From a virus: DNA of 41,342 bases. The stretch covers positions 1 through 41,342 of the IMG/VR virus record IMGVR_UViG_3300009537_000056. One strand, 5' to 3'. The notes beneath the pieces were generated by a model. The model was not told the DNA's origin, did no database searches, and saw only the letters and a program-made list of their open reading frames with translations. Positions 31,081-39,927 of this stretch are shown here, in pieces. The position numbers were made by a program, and so were the translations under genes. Numbering within the stretch: position 1 is the stretch's first letter; every line of letters begins with the position of its first letter.

Positions 31081-31995
31081 ATGATTATACTTGATGCAAC
31101 CGACCAAAAAATTGAGTTCCTTCTTGGAGGAGCGGTAACCACAAATGAACTTTCGTGGATGACTTCTTACGTTGACCATACGGACGAGACTTTTGTTCCT
31201 GCAAGTTCAAATGGGGTGTCTAGTGGAGCCACCCCTGTAACGCTCATGGCGGCTCCAGCAGCGTCTACACAACGACAACTCAAGTATGTAAATATCTACA
31301 ACGCAGATACAGTCGCCGCAGTTGTGACCGTTCAGTTGGATGATAACACGGTTGATCGAGTTCTGTTGAAAGTTACGTTGCAGCCAGGATATCAACTTAC
31401 ATATGTCGATTCTGATGGCTGGAAAGTTCTTGACGATGAAGGGAAAGTACTTATTCTTCAGGCGCTATCTGGCGATGCTATTCCTAAATCAATTATGGAC
31501 GCTAAGGGTGATCTTATCACGGCTTCTGCTGATAATACGCCGATAAAGCTAACTGCGGCGAGTAAGAAATATAGTAAGCTCTATGCGGATAGCGGTCAAT
31601 CAGGAGGATTGGCCTGGGGACTTCGACGTTACGTGCAAGTAGAGCCATTTAGTTTTGCCAATAATAAGGCGTGTGCATCCGGTGATGGTAAAGCTGAAAT
31701 TCATATTCCAGCACATTTAGATGGACTTGACCTTGTTGAGTGTCATGCGGAGGTCAAAACAGCAGGAACCACTGGAACGATGGCTATCCAAGTTCGTAAC
31801 GTAACACAGGCCGCAGATATGTTGATAACGAAGCTCACTATCGATAGTGGTGAAACAGGAAGTGATGAAGCAACAGCATATGTGATTGATACCAATAATG
31901 ATGACGTAGCTGAAAATGATATGCTTGCTATCGATTTTGATACACTACATACAACACCGGCAATAGGTTGTATTGTTACTTTGGGATTTGCATAA
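31081..31995 (+). CDS. Tail fibre-associated protein (304 aa)
   Basis: ATG 31081 follows AGGAGTTACG. A small N-terminal beta domain (LKYVNIYNADTVAAVVTVQL, then QPGYQLTYVDSDGWKVLDDE) resembles the domain found on many small phage tail proteins. The middle IMDAKGDLITASADNTPIKL is a frequent tail-fibre hinge. The C-terminal domain is beta-rich (GTMAIQVRNVTQAADMLITK) and may form a fibre knob. It overlaps the next gene by one base. Confidence 0.72.
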   Translation: MIILDATDQKIEFLLGGAVTTNELSWMTSYVDHTDETFVPASSNGVSSGATPVTLMAAPAASTQRQLKYVNIYNADTVAAVVTVQLDDNTVDRVLLKVTLQPGYQLTYVDSDGWKVLDDEGKVLILQALSGDAIPKSIMDAKGDLITASADNTPIKLTAASKKYSKLYADSGQSGGLAWGLRRYVQVEPFSFANNKACASGDGKAEIHIPAHLDGLDLVECHAEVKTAGTTGTMAIQVRNVTQAADMLITKLTIDSGETGSDEATAYVIDTNNDDVAENDMLAIDFDTLHTTPAIGCIVTLGFA

Positions 31996-33329
31996 TGGCT
32001 GTTGTTTTAGAAACTTCTAGCACATTTTCAACGTCTACCTCCTATGCGTACAATCATACAGCGGGTAATCTGCTTGTTGTAGTATGTGCTGGATTGAGTA
32101 ACGGCGGTCCCGGTTATTGGTACCCCATGACCTACGCCGGGAAGCCAATGACCAGAGCTATATTTGAGGATGCCCGTAGCTGTGGTGCTGAGATTTGGTA
32201 TCTTATGGACCCGGCAACTGGGAGTAATACTCTTAGCGTCAACACTAATTGGGGAAATAGAGTAACGGCGGCGTTTAGTTTCTCAGGTGTTAGCTTTGAT
32301 GGTGGTCCTATAGTGGATGTCGCTGTAAGTGATGCTAGCGGAGCCACATCGTGCTCGATCAATCTTACCACAGTAGACGGAGGGTTTATGGTTGGTGTTA
32401 TGAGTGGGGACCTCGGGGCCGACAGAGAGATATCACCAGCCGCTGGAATCACAGAGAAGGACGAGGGATATCACGCTGGAAACGACGCAAACTGGTGGGC
32501 CGGGTATGGTGCGGCCTCTGGTTCGAGCGATAATTGGGGGTGTACGTGGTCAGGAGCAGGAGACCAGAGCAGTGCAGCTATCTCTATCCGTCCTGGATCA
32601 GGAGACCCTGATAAAGTAGAATTTGATACCATACCGATATCTCACTTCAACGATGGGGATAGTACCCCCCACAGCGCATCTTATGATGTTGGTGGGGCAG
32701 ATATGCTCGTGCTACTGATGGGAGCAAGGAAAACACTTGGAGGGGGGACGGACATAACTTCTGTAACGTACAACGGTGTGTCCTTAACTGAACAGAAAGA
32801 ACAAGATGCGAACGGTAGTGATACCAGGGCGTGGATATGGACTTTACTGTCGCCAGCGTCTGGTTCAAATACTCTTGTAATAACTGGAACGCAGTGGTCG
32901 GACTTGTTCGGTGTGGCGATGGGTATAAATGGTGTTGACCTGGGCGACCCAATAGTAGGTACTGCGGGGGCGGGCGATATGTCGGTGAGTCTTGCCGGGG
33001 AAGAGAACGGTCTTATCCTGTCAGTTATCGCTGATCATGGGGCTTCTTTGAATGATTGGCCTCCAGCCAATGATAATGCGTTGAATGATGCTGATTACGA
33101 TAGCGGATCACAGGTGGGGGTAGCTACGACTTACGCAAGGACCTGGAACGACACGGCGCTCACCACAGGGATGCACGGAACTACTTCAAGCATTGGAGTA
33201 GCATCGATAGCGCTGAGACCTGTCTCTAGTGGAGTAACGAGATCGGCCATGTTCTTCTCGTTAGCTGGACTTGTTATACCAACAGCTACATTGGTTGGTT
33301 TGTATAAGGCGGGGGCGGTAGAACTTTAG
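31995..33329 (+). CDS. Adhesin-like protein with two repeated beta domains (444 aa)
   Basis: ATG 31995 (overlapping the stop before it) is preferred to 31968, which lies inside the upstream gene. The chain has two copies of a roughly 200-residue beta-sandwich. Each has an opening hydrophobic strand (LLVVVCAGL / MLVLLMGAR), a YAGKPMT / YNGVSLT turn, an aromatic strand (AEIWYLMDPATGSNTLSV / AWIWTLLSPASGSNTLVI), and an IS/AS-IRP/LRP end. The C-terminus is hydrophobic (AMFFSLAGLVIPTATLVGLY). Lectin-like domains of this kind occur in surface proteins, and here it is probably a receptor-binding part. Confidence 0.72.
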   Translation: MAVVLETSSTFSTSTSYAYNHTAGNLLVVVCAGLSNGGPGYWYPMTYAGKPMTRAIFEDARSCGAEIWYLMDPATGSNTLSVNTNWGNRVTAAFSFSGVSFDGGPIVDVAVSDASGATSCSINLTTVDGGFMVGVMSGDLGADREISPAAGITEKDEGYHAGNDANWWAGYGAASGSSDNWGCTWSGAGDQSSAAISIRPGSGDPDKVEFDTIPISHFNDGDSTPHSASYDVGGADMLVLLMGARKTLGGGTDITSVTYNGVSLTEQKEQDANGSDTRAWIWTLLSPASGSNTLVITGTQWSDLFGVAMGINGVDLGDPIVGTAGAGDMSVSLAGEENGLILSVIADHGASLNDWPPANDNALNDADYDSGSQVGVATTYARTWNDTALTTGMHGTTSSIGVASIALRPVSSGVTRSAMFFSLAGLVIPTATLVGLYKAGAVEL

Positions 33330-33331
33330 TT

Positions 33332-34030
33332 ATGAGAGCTTGGATCATAGGTAACGGTAGGAGTCTCCATAAAACGTCGCTTGGTCTTTTACATGACTTG
33401 GGCGAGGCGAGTTTTGCTGTTAATGAGATTGAATTACTGTTCTGTCGTACCCGATGGCGACCAACACACTATGTGCGGACGGATCACAATGAGGGTCCCT
33501 GGCTTGGTAGCACAGCGTATCATGTTCTTAGTGGACGACAAAGCTACTTAGTAGATCAAATCTACCGACGAGTAGAGCAAATTTTACCTGGAAAGATGCC
33601 TGAAAATGCTCATCATATCCGATCATGTGAGCATAGAGATATGGATATTCGGGCCTCCGAGAAACCAATGGGTTGGCATTTACCAGAATATTGTGCATTT
33701 GGAGGAGCCATCTCAGTAGCAATGCAGGTAGCAGTGACCCTAGGATATACAGAACTTTACCTACTGGGGATGGACCTTGGATTTGGTAGACCAGAGAACC
33801 ATCACTTTGATCCTCAGTACAGTAAGTTTGATCCGTTGGGGCACGCTCCATGGAGAGACCAAACCTTGGAGTATATTCATCAATTTATCAATCGAGATAT
33901 GTCCAAACTTGGATTTACAGTGATGAATGCAACAGTGGGAGGAACCCTAGAAGTATACCCACGAACAACTGTGCAAGATGTGCTTAATGAGACGATTGTA
34001 GTTCCTGAGGAAGTAACAGATGGCACCTAA
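33332..34030 (+). CDS. MptE/DUF115-like, glycosyltransferase-type protein (232 aa)
   Basis: The N-terminus MRAWIIGNGRSLHKTSLGLL, then FAVNEIELLFCRTRWRPTHY and VRTDHN, matches the family pattern GNGPSL---L-L-----F--N-I-L-----W-P-YYV--D. The later block FGGAISVAMQVAVTLGYTELYLLGMDLGF, followed by HHFDPQYSKFD, is the second hallmark. This Rossmann-type family includes 6-hydroxymethylpterin pyrophosphokinase MptE and the flagellin glycosylation (Maf) proteins, so transfer of a sugar or pyrophosphate is expected. It sits between an adhesin and three fibre genes and overlaps the next by 11 bases, suggesting co-expression and possibly glycosylation of fibres. Substrate unknown. Confidence 0.75.
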   Translation: MRAWIIGNGRSLHKTSLGLLHDLGEASFAVNEIELLFCRTRWRPTHYVRTDHNEGPWLGSTAYHVLSGRQSYLVDQIYRRVEQILPGKMPENAHHIRSCEHRDMDIRASEKPMGWHLPEYCAFGGAISVAMQVAVTLGYTELYLLGMDLGFGRPENHHFDPQYSKFDPLGHAPWRDQTLEYIHQFINRDMSKLGFTVMNATVGGTLEVYPRTTVQDVLNETIVVPEEVTDGT

Positions 34031-35942
34031 TTTTCCTACTAGCTATGATGATAAGACCAGCCTCTTTCAGGATTTGGCTGATCTTGTCGTACTTACCCTC
34101 AATGGGGCGCATAATGATTCTACTACGACCTTCACCTTCAAGGAAGGGTATCTAGCATCTCGTATTGTAGCAGACAGTCCGCTTGTTCTCTTCACGCAAG
34201 ACATTGGTGCTGATGTATTTACTGGGGGTGGTTTGGATGATCTAACTACTGGGGGTATCTATGATGGTTTCAAAGTCAAGACAAACTATCGGGTAGAGAT
34301 AGATGGTACCGGTTCCCCAGATACATTTAGATGGTCCAACGATGGCGGATCAACCTGGGAACAAGAGACTATCGGTATTACTGGATCAGCCCAAGCCCTG
34401 GAATATGGTCTGACCATTACGTTTGGGGCTACGACCGGACACACAATCAATAACTACTGGGATTTTGCAGCCGGTTTCGAGATCATAGAGGTGGATTCTT
34501 GGGATAATGCTGTGGATGCTGCGGTAGCCGATGATGGTGGTGCACAAACAGATGAAACAACCGCTTCCAATAACGCCACCACGGATGATATGACCCTTCT
34601 ACCAGCAACTCCAGCACAGGAGGATGCCTATTACTTTGGGCACAGTAACACATTTGATGGTATCAACTTAATGCTCAGTACACCAGGAGCGGGGACCTGG
34701 ACCATCACGTGGGAATATTGGGATAGTGATAGTTGGGAACCCCTTAGTGGTGTGGTAGACCGAAGCAGTGGTTTCACGGTTGGTGGATCAAATCCCGTGG
34801 GAATCAATTTTACAAAACCTGGGGATTGGGCCACAACAACGGTCAATGGGCAGGGTCCATTCTATTACGTGCGGGCACGGGTCAGCGCTTATACCAGTGT
34901 GACGACACAACCACTTGGAGAACAGGCTTGGATTCTAACAGGCATCTTCACAGTAACCCGAGCCGTAGAGGGGTCTACAGCGATAGCGCACCCTGATTTG
35001 GACGTAGCTACACAAGACCCTCTAGCAGCCCATTTGAATAGGTTGCGAGATGCGTTAATTGCTGCTGAAAAGTATAAGGGTCTTGTGGGAACTAGCCTTC
35101 CGGGAACCTGTGAACCAAGTGAGGTGTTTATTAAAACAGATACTAATCAGGTTTATGCTTGTCTCACAACAGATACGTGGAGTTTGTTAAACCGCCCGGA
35201 TCATGGTGATTACGCCAGCCTTGGGGCGGATGATCACTCTAATCTCCATACAGAGAGTCGTAAGGTTACGTGGCATACTGCTCTTGCGGGAGATCACCTC
35301 ACTACTCCAACTACCCATAACCATGACGGTAGTGGGACGGAGGGTTCTCCGATCAAGAAGTTTGAAACTGGGTTAGATTCAGCAAAGGGTACCCCAGTTG
35401 CAATTGGGCAGAATTTCTACGGATATGATCAAAATAACCTGTATTTCTCTGGCAATGGGTCTACCTGGACCCGTTACACAACAATGCCAGAGGGGACCCT
35501 TATGTACTTCGAGGGCGGTTGCCCTGTTGGGTGGACCGTACAAACAGCGCTCGATGGTAAATTCTTGAAGGGAGCCCCCACCGCTCAATGGACAGGTCTT
35601 GGTTCTGGGGGAGCGGCAACTCACGAACACGATATGCCGGATATTGTGAACCATCAGCATTCTACTACTCTTCAGACTGGCATTGGCACTGACTCTCCCG
35701 GAAATCATACACATAGTTTTCAATCAGCGGGGGGTACGGGGTTTAGCGGGCCACTTCCGTTTGAGAACCAGTCAGCTTCGGGGCCTAACTTTGACGTTGG
35801 AACAACTGACGCAGGAGGGCATACCCATACGTTAACAGTAGCTGCCAGGGATAGTAATAATCAGGGATCAGCAACGGTGGATACAGCCACAGTTGGTATT
35901 TTACCGTCTTATAAGAAACTGCGAATGTGCAGAAAGGATTAA
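34020..35942 (+). CDS. Tail fibre with collar domain and Dit-shared insert (640 aa)
   Basis: The first of three tandem fibre genes. The N-terminal motif MAPNFPTSYDDKTSLFQDLA is shared by all three. Residues about 167-305 are a copy of the module found twice in the Dit-like protein (ADDGGAQTDETTASNNATTD ... PFYYVRARVSAYTSVTTQPL). The fibre shaft follows (LGADDHSNLHTESRKVTWHT). The C-terminal region has a phage tail-collar fold: PEGTLMYFEGGCPVGWTVQT, DGKFLKGAPT, several H-H motifs (HEHDMPDIVNHQHS, NHTHSF, GGHTHTL) that bind metal in short fibres, and the end ILPSYKKLRMCRKD. It probably binds a host receptor. Confidence 0.85.
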   Translation: MAPNFPTSYDDKTSLFQDLADLVVLTLNGAHNDSTTTFTFKEGYLASRIVADSPLVLFTQDIGADVFTGGGLDDLTTGGIYDGFKVKTNYRVEIDGTGSPDTFRWSNDGGSTWEQETIGITGSAQALEYGLTITFGATTGHTINNYWDFAAGFEIIEVDSWDNAVDAAVADDGGAQTDETTASNNATTDDMTLLPATPAQEDAYYFGHSNTFDGINLMLSTPGAGTWTITWEYWDSDSWEPLSGVVDRSSGFTVGGSNPVGINFTKPGDWATTTVNGQGPFYYVRARVSAYTSVTTQPLGEQAWILTGIFTVTRAVEGSTAIAHPDLDVATQDPLAAHLNRLRDALIAAEKYKGLVGTSLPGTCEPSEVFIKTDTNQVYACLTTDTWSLLNRPDHGDYASLGADDHSNLHTESRKVTWHTALAGDHLTTPTTHNHDGSGTEGSPIKKFETGLDSAKGTPVAIGQNFYGYDQNNLYFSGNGSTWTRYTTMPEGTLMYFEGGCPVGWTVQTALDGKFLKGAPTAQWTGLGSGGAATHEHDMPDIVNHQHSTTLQTGIGTDSPGNHTHSFQSAGGTGFSGPLPFENQSASGPNFDVGTTDAGGHTHTLTVAARDSNNQGSATVDTATVGILPSYKKLRMCRKD

Positions 35943-35944
35943 CC

Positions 35945-36325
35945 ATGAGTGAAGAAGAATTTGGACTACGGTTGTGTATCCATTCGAAGAGAGAGGATTG
36001 GCCGAACTTTTCAATGGATCGAGAAATGACCGTATACGACGCTTCAGAGGTATGTTTGCGAATTTCCCACTTCCTTCGAACGTGGGCCAATGGCATTGCC
36101 CAAGCGTCAAATATCATTGAATCCTTCGAGCTTCACGAGAAGGAACCAACAGATGACCCGAAGGTTTGTATCGTGTGGAACCCACAAAGTACACAGATAC
36201 GATTCTCAGTTACTGGAATGCCGGTATGGGATGCTACTATTGTATTAGAGAATGCAGCCGCATTTTTCAGGCTGCTTATAGTTCGGGAAGAGGGAATGAC
36301 GAATGGCGGACCTAACGACGCCTAA
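35945..36325 (+). CDS. Protein of unknown function (126 aa) between fibre genes
   Basis: ATG 35945 is two bases after the preceding fibre stop, with AGAAAGGA upstream (about 35930-35937). The sequence is mixed alpha/beta (MSEEEFGLRLCIHSKREDWP, then VCLRISHFLRTWANGIAQAS and VCIVWNPQSTQIRFSVTGMP). It has no fibre-like composition and no enzymatic motif. As a small gene encoded between fibre genes it may be a fibre assembly chaperone. It overlaps the next gene by 23 bases. Confidence 0.65.
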   Translation: MSEEEFGLRLCIHSKREDWPNFSMDREMTVYDASEVCLRISHFLRTWANGIAQASNIIESFELHEKEPTDDPKVCIVWNPQSTQIRFSVTGMPVWDATIVLENAAAFFRLLIVREEGMTNGGPNDA

Positions 36326-37562
36326 TTATCCAACCTCGTATGAGGATGACAGTTCTCTGTTTACTCCATTTGCCGAGCGTGCTATAGGCACGGTCAAAGC
36401 GGCAGTAGCAGTGGATGGTCTTCAGGTTACTCTTGAAGAGGATTTTACTGGCGTCCAGGGCGATCCTACGTTTTTGGTGTTCGAGGGAGGAGAAATCTGG
36501 AATATTGAGAATGCTGACATAACCTATTCGAGCGGAGATACTTTGATTACATTGAGTAGTCCAAGTCAACGTGGGTATGATAATAGTCCAATCCAACCCC
36601 ACAATGCAGGGGAGGAAACGTACTTTACTTTTGTTGGTCACCATCATGTGAGTTTCAAAGAAGCTATCTCCGTGATGCAAAAGAACAATTTTTTAATGGG
36701 TACAGCAGCACAACGGGCAACCTACGAATCCGGTGCGGTTGCCGGTGAGGGATGGCTTGATACTGATTCTGGACAGAACATCTACCTGTGTTTCAGTGCA
36801 GGAACCTTTACTCGTATAAATTACTCATCCCATGGTTTATTAACTGGTTTGGGTGACGACGACCATACACAATACCACAATGACGCAAGAGCCGATACGT
36901 GGCACGCTGGAGTCTCAGGTAGTCATATTGCTGGTGGAGAAGATCACGATCACTATAGCGCTAATGAAGGTTCTGCTATACTAAGGGTACACGGTGGAGT
37001 AGATTCCAGCCGACCAGGAAGCTCAGGATTTACAGGAGAAATCTACTTTTCAACGGATACCGCAGAGGGCGGAACACTTTTTATCTCACAGGATGGGGCG
37101 ACTTGGGATAAAATCTCTGGCGCACCAAGCGGTGCTATTGCAGCTTTTGATGGTGCGTGTCCCGCTGGATGGACTCGTTATACTGCTTTAGATGAGGGCG
37201 TCTATCCAATGGTGGACTCAACAGATGTTGGAACCACTGGAGGAGCAAACACCCATAATCATGGTTTTAGTGCTAATCGACAACACTATCATGGAGTAGA
37301 AGCTGCTGTTACAAATAATTGGACTGACCCTGGTAATCATGGACACACTGTTCCAAATGAATCGGGTGGGGGTTCTTCAAGTCATTTGGCCGACATAACT
37401 CCTAGTGGTCTTGGCCCAACAACAAGTAGTGAAGGAGGGCACTCACATAGTGTGACGATTCCACAATTGACACTCAGTACAGTGGGGGCAGCTTCTCCGA
37501 CTACAACAACGGATAACTCTGAGCCCCCATTTAGAGAAGTTGTTTTCTGTAAGAAGGATTAA
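36303..37562 (+). CDS. Tail fibre with collar domain, second paralogue (419 aa)
   Basis: N-terminus MADLTTPNYPTSYEDDSSLF corresponds to the start of the other two fibres, then a beta domain, the fibre motif LGDDDHTQYHNDARADTWHA, and GFTGEIYFSTDTAEGGTLFI. The C-terminal collar part follows: PSGAIAAFDGACPAGWTRYT, THNHGFSANRQHYHGVEAA, GGHSHSVTI and the end EPPFREVVFCKKD. It lacks the Dit-shared insert. Three paralogues could give a branched or host-switching fibre set. Confidence 0.85.
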   Translation: MADLTTPNYPTSYEDDSSLFTPFAERAIGTVKAAVAVDGLQVTLEEDFTGVQGDPTFLVFEGGEIWNIENADITYSSGDTLITLSSPSQRGYDNSPIQPHNAGEETYFTFVGHHHVSFKEAISVMQKNNFLMGTAAQRATYESGAVAGEGWLDTDSGQNIYLCFSAGTFTRINYSSHGLLTGLGDDDHTQYHNDARADTWHAGVSGSHIAGGEDHDHYSANEGSAILRVHGGVDSSRPGSSGFTGEIYFSTDTAEGGTLFISQDGATWDKISGAPSGAIAAFDGACPAGWTRYTALDEGVYPMVDSTDVGTTGGANTHNHGFSANRQHYHGVEAAVTNNWTDPGNHGHTVPNESGGGSSSHLADITPSGLGPTTSSEGGHSHSVTIPQLTLSTVGAASPTTTTDNSEPPFREVVFCKKD

Positions 37563-38846
37563 ATGGCAGAACCTACTGGATCACTTCTACCTACGGCTTA
37601 TGACGATGCGACCAGCTTGCTTGGAAAGCTTATTTCGCAGCGTGGTTTTCAGCTATCCGCAGGTGTTTCAGCAACTGATACGACACTCCCTATTTCTGGT
37701 AATCTCGGAGATATTGAGGTTCCAGTGTATGTATTCTTTCCTGACACTAACGAGATTGTTTTCTGTGAATCTAAGGCCGGGGATAATAAGAGTTTTACAA
37801 GTTGTATTCGTGGTGTTCGTCAATCAGATGCAGCGGCTCATAGCGGAGGACAGAAATTTATTTTAGTCCTCACGGGTAACCATCTCAATATGATGCGAGA
37901 TGCAATCATTGCTGGACAACGTAATCAGGGACTGGCTGGAACTGACGCTGGCAAATCTGGTAGTCCTGCGGTGAATGAAGCCTATTTTGCAACAGATACA
38001 GGTAAAGTGTATTTTGCTCGGGTAGCCGCAACTTGGGATTTTGTGGGTCCACGAATCGATCATGCTGATTTGGATGATCTTACTATTGATGCGGACCATA
38101 CACAGTACCATACTGATACTAGGGCCGGAACATGGCATGATGGACTTACTGGCGGACACGTCACAGGCGGCGATACGCACGATCACGGAATTGCTTCAGC
38201 AGATGGAGCAGGACGTGTGCAGGCTGGAGTAGCGGCAAGCCGCTCGTCTACACCTACCTATGAGCGTGAAATCTACTATGAAACAGACACAGACCTTCTC
38301 TATATCTCTAAAGGAACAACAGGTCCGAGTGATTGGGTAAAGATTGTTGGAGCCCCGGCTGGTACGATTGTTCCGTTCTTGGAAGCTGACCTAACGGCCC
38401 TTTATAGCAGTGCTTGCCCGCCTGGATGGAGCAGGTTTACGGCACTTGATGATCGTTTTGCCAAGGGAGCTAACACCGGAGAAACCACTGGTTTTAGCTC
38501 GGGTGGAGCAACAACACATTCACACACTTATTCGGATTCTGTATCACACAATCACACTGTAGCAACAACTTCTCCATCTTCGAGCAGTAGTGGAGCACAT
38601 ACACACCGTGTTCAATCAGGTGGTGGGTCTGGGGATACCGGTCTATTCGAGAGTAGCAATGTTTCTGTTGCAGGTTCTGATACAACTGGTGGTGGTAACC
38701 ATAGTCATACACTCGATCTTCCATCGCATAACACAGAGAATACCAAACGTACATCAGACGCTGGAGCAGGTGTAGCAACAGGCACCACCGAGTCAGTAAG
38801 CAGTATGCCCGCTTATCAAGAAGTTGTCTTCTGCGAGAAGGACTAA
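37563..38846 (+). CDS. Tail fibre with collar domain, third paralogue (427 aa)
   Basis: It begins with MAEPTGSLLPTAYDDATSLL immediately after the second fibre stop. A beta domain, the motif IDADHTQYHTDTRAGTWHDG, and PTYEREIYYETDTDLLYISK precede the collar part: GTIVPFLEADLTALYSSACP-PGWSRFT, His-rich turns (THSHTYSDSVSHNHT, GAHTHRV, GGNHSHTLDL) and AYQEVVFCEKD. The end is nearly identical to the second fibre (VVFC-KD). It is the last fibre before the lysis genes. Confidence 0.85.
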   Translation: MAEPTGSLLPTAYDDATSLLGKLISQRGFQLSAGVSATDTTLPISGNLGDIEVPVYVFFPDTNEIVFCESKAGDNKSFTSCIRGVRQSDAAAHSGGQKFILVLTGNHLNMMRDAIIAGQRNQGLAGTDAGKSGSPAVNEAYFATDTGKVYFARVAATWDFVGPRIDHADLDDLTIDADHTQYHTDTRAGTWHDGLTGGHVTGGDTHDHGIASADGAGRVQAGVAASRSSTPTYEREIYYETDTDLLYISKGTTGPSDWVKIVGAPAGTIVPFLEADLTALYSSACPPGWSRFTALDDRFAKGANTGETTGFSSGGATTHSHTYSDSVSHNHTVATTSPSSSSSGAHTHRVQSGGGSGDTGLFESSNVSVAGSDTTGGGNHSHTLDLPSHNTENTKRTSDAGAGVATGTTESVSSMPAYQEVVFCEKD

Positions 38847-38871
38847 CCAATTGAAGTAGAAGGAGGAAGAC

Positions 38872-39921
38872 ATGACAGGACCAAAAGGTGTAGGTATGTG
38901 GCTTTGGGTGATCGATTCCTGCGAGGGTGGGGATGTCGAGGCTATTGCTGATAAGGCCGTACAATATGGAATCAGTTGGGTAGCACCTAAGGCACAACAG
39001 GGGACACTGTGGTATTCTCGCAACAAGGATAAGATTAAGCCATTGACCGAAGCATTGCACGCCAAAGGGATTGCAGTCTATCCGTGGGGATGGGTTTATG
39101 GACGTAGCCCCTATGCTCCGTATGCGTCTCTTGCTACTGCCGAGGGTAATATGGCCTTTGAAGTTACTACTACTTTGAATGCCGAGGGGTATATATTTAA
39201 CGCTGAACATGATTGGAAACGTTCGAACCTTAATATGGCAGCAGAAGTAGACAAGATTATGAAACCGGTAGAGCAACTTTCAGTACCGATGTTGATGTCT
39301 TCTTATCGATATCCAAACTTACATCGTGAATTCCCGTGGCAGGCATGGTCAAACGCCTTCCAAGCTGATAGAGGCGACGGATGGGTTCCTCAAATTTATT
39401 GGGAACAAGACTATCGAACCCAGGCAGGGTCTATCCAACTTCAGCAAAGCTACGATCAGCACATTTCCTGGGGACTACTTAGCAATGGTGAGTCTTTTCA
39501 TCCAGCACCATCGGCTTATTCACGTGGTCCGTGGAAACCTACAACTGAGCAAATTCGTTTGTTCACAGAAAAGGTTCGAGAATTAGGTTTTTCAACTTAC
39601 ATTCCGTGGAGTTGGCAGCATATGTGGGCGGAACATTGGTTAGGACTAGCAGAGACTTGGTATAAACCTGATGGTGTCGTGATTGAACCCCCACCGTTAC
39701 CATCTCCATCAGAACCGCTCCCACCTGGAGCAATTAAGCAAGTTGAAGTAACCGCAGTAGGGTTAAACGTTCGATGGGGACCAAATTCTGCAAATCCTAT
39801 CGCTGCGCCTGCTCTTAAGCGGGGTGATCGTGTATACGTGTATGACATACAGGGGTCTTGGGGACGAATTAAGGAGGACGAATGCCGTTGGACTCATCTC
39901 GGATACACGAAGGATGTGTAA
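38872..39921 (+). CDS. Endolysin: glycoside-hydrolase-like barrel plus SH3b domain (349 aa)
   Basis: ATG 38872 follows a strong AAGGAGGA. Residues 1-270 look like a TIM-barrel glycosidase: KGVGMWLWVIDSCEGGDVEA, GISWVAPKAQQGT, GIAVYPWGWVYGRSPYAPYA, AEGYIFNAEHDW with a possible catalytic Glu/Asp pair, then VPMLMSSYRYPNL and DGWVPQIYWEQDY. A Pro/Ser linker (PPPLPSPSEPLPPG) leads to a C-terminal SH3b-like domain (VTAVGLNVRWGPNSANPIAA, RGDRVYVYDIQGSWGRIKED) that would bind peptidoglycan. No signal peptide is seen, so export depends on the adjacent holin. The exact bond cut is not known. Confidence 0.8.
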   Translation: MTGPKGVGMWLWVIDSCEGGDVEAIADKAVQYGISWVAPKAQQGTLWYSRNKDKIKPLTEALHAKGIAVYPWGWVYGRSPYAPYASLATAEGNMAFEVTTTLNAEGYIFNAEHDWKRSNLNMAAEVDKIMKPVEQLSVPMLMSSYRYPNLHREFPWQAWSNAFQADRGDGWVPQIYWEQDYRTQAGSIQLQQSYDQHISWGLLSNGESFHPAPSAYSRGPWKPTTEQIRLFTEKVRELGFSTYIPWSWQHMWAEHWLGLAETWYKPDGVVIEPPPLPSPSEPLPPGAIKQVEVTAVGLNVRWGPNSANPIAAPALKRGDRVYVYDIQGSWGRIKEDECRWTHLGYTKDV

Positions 39922-39927
39922 TGAGTT

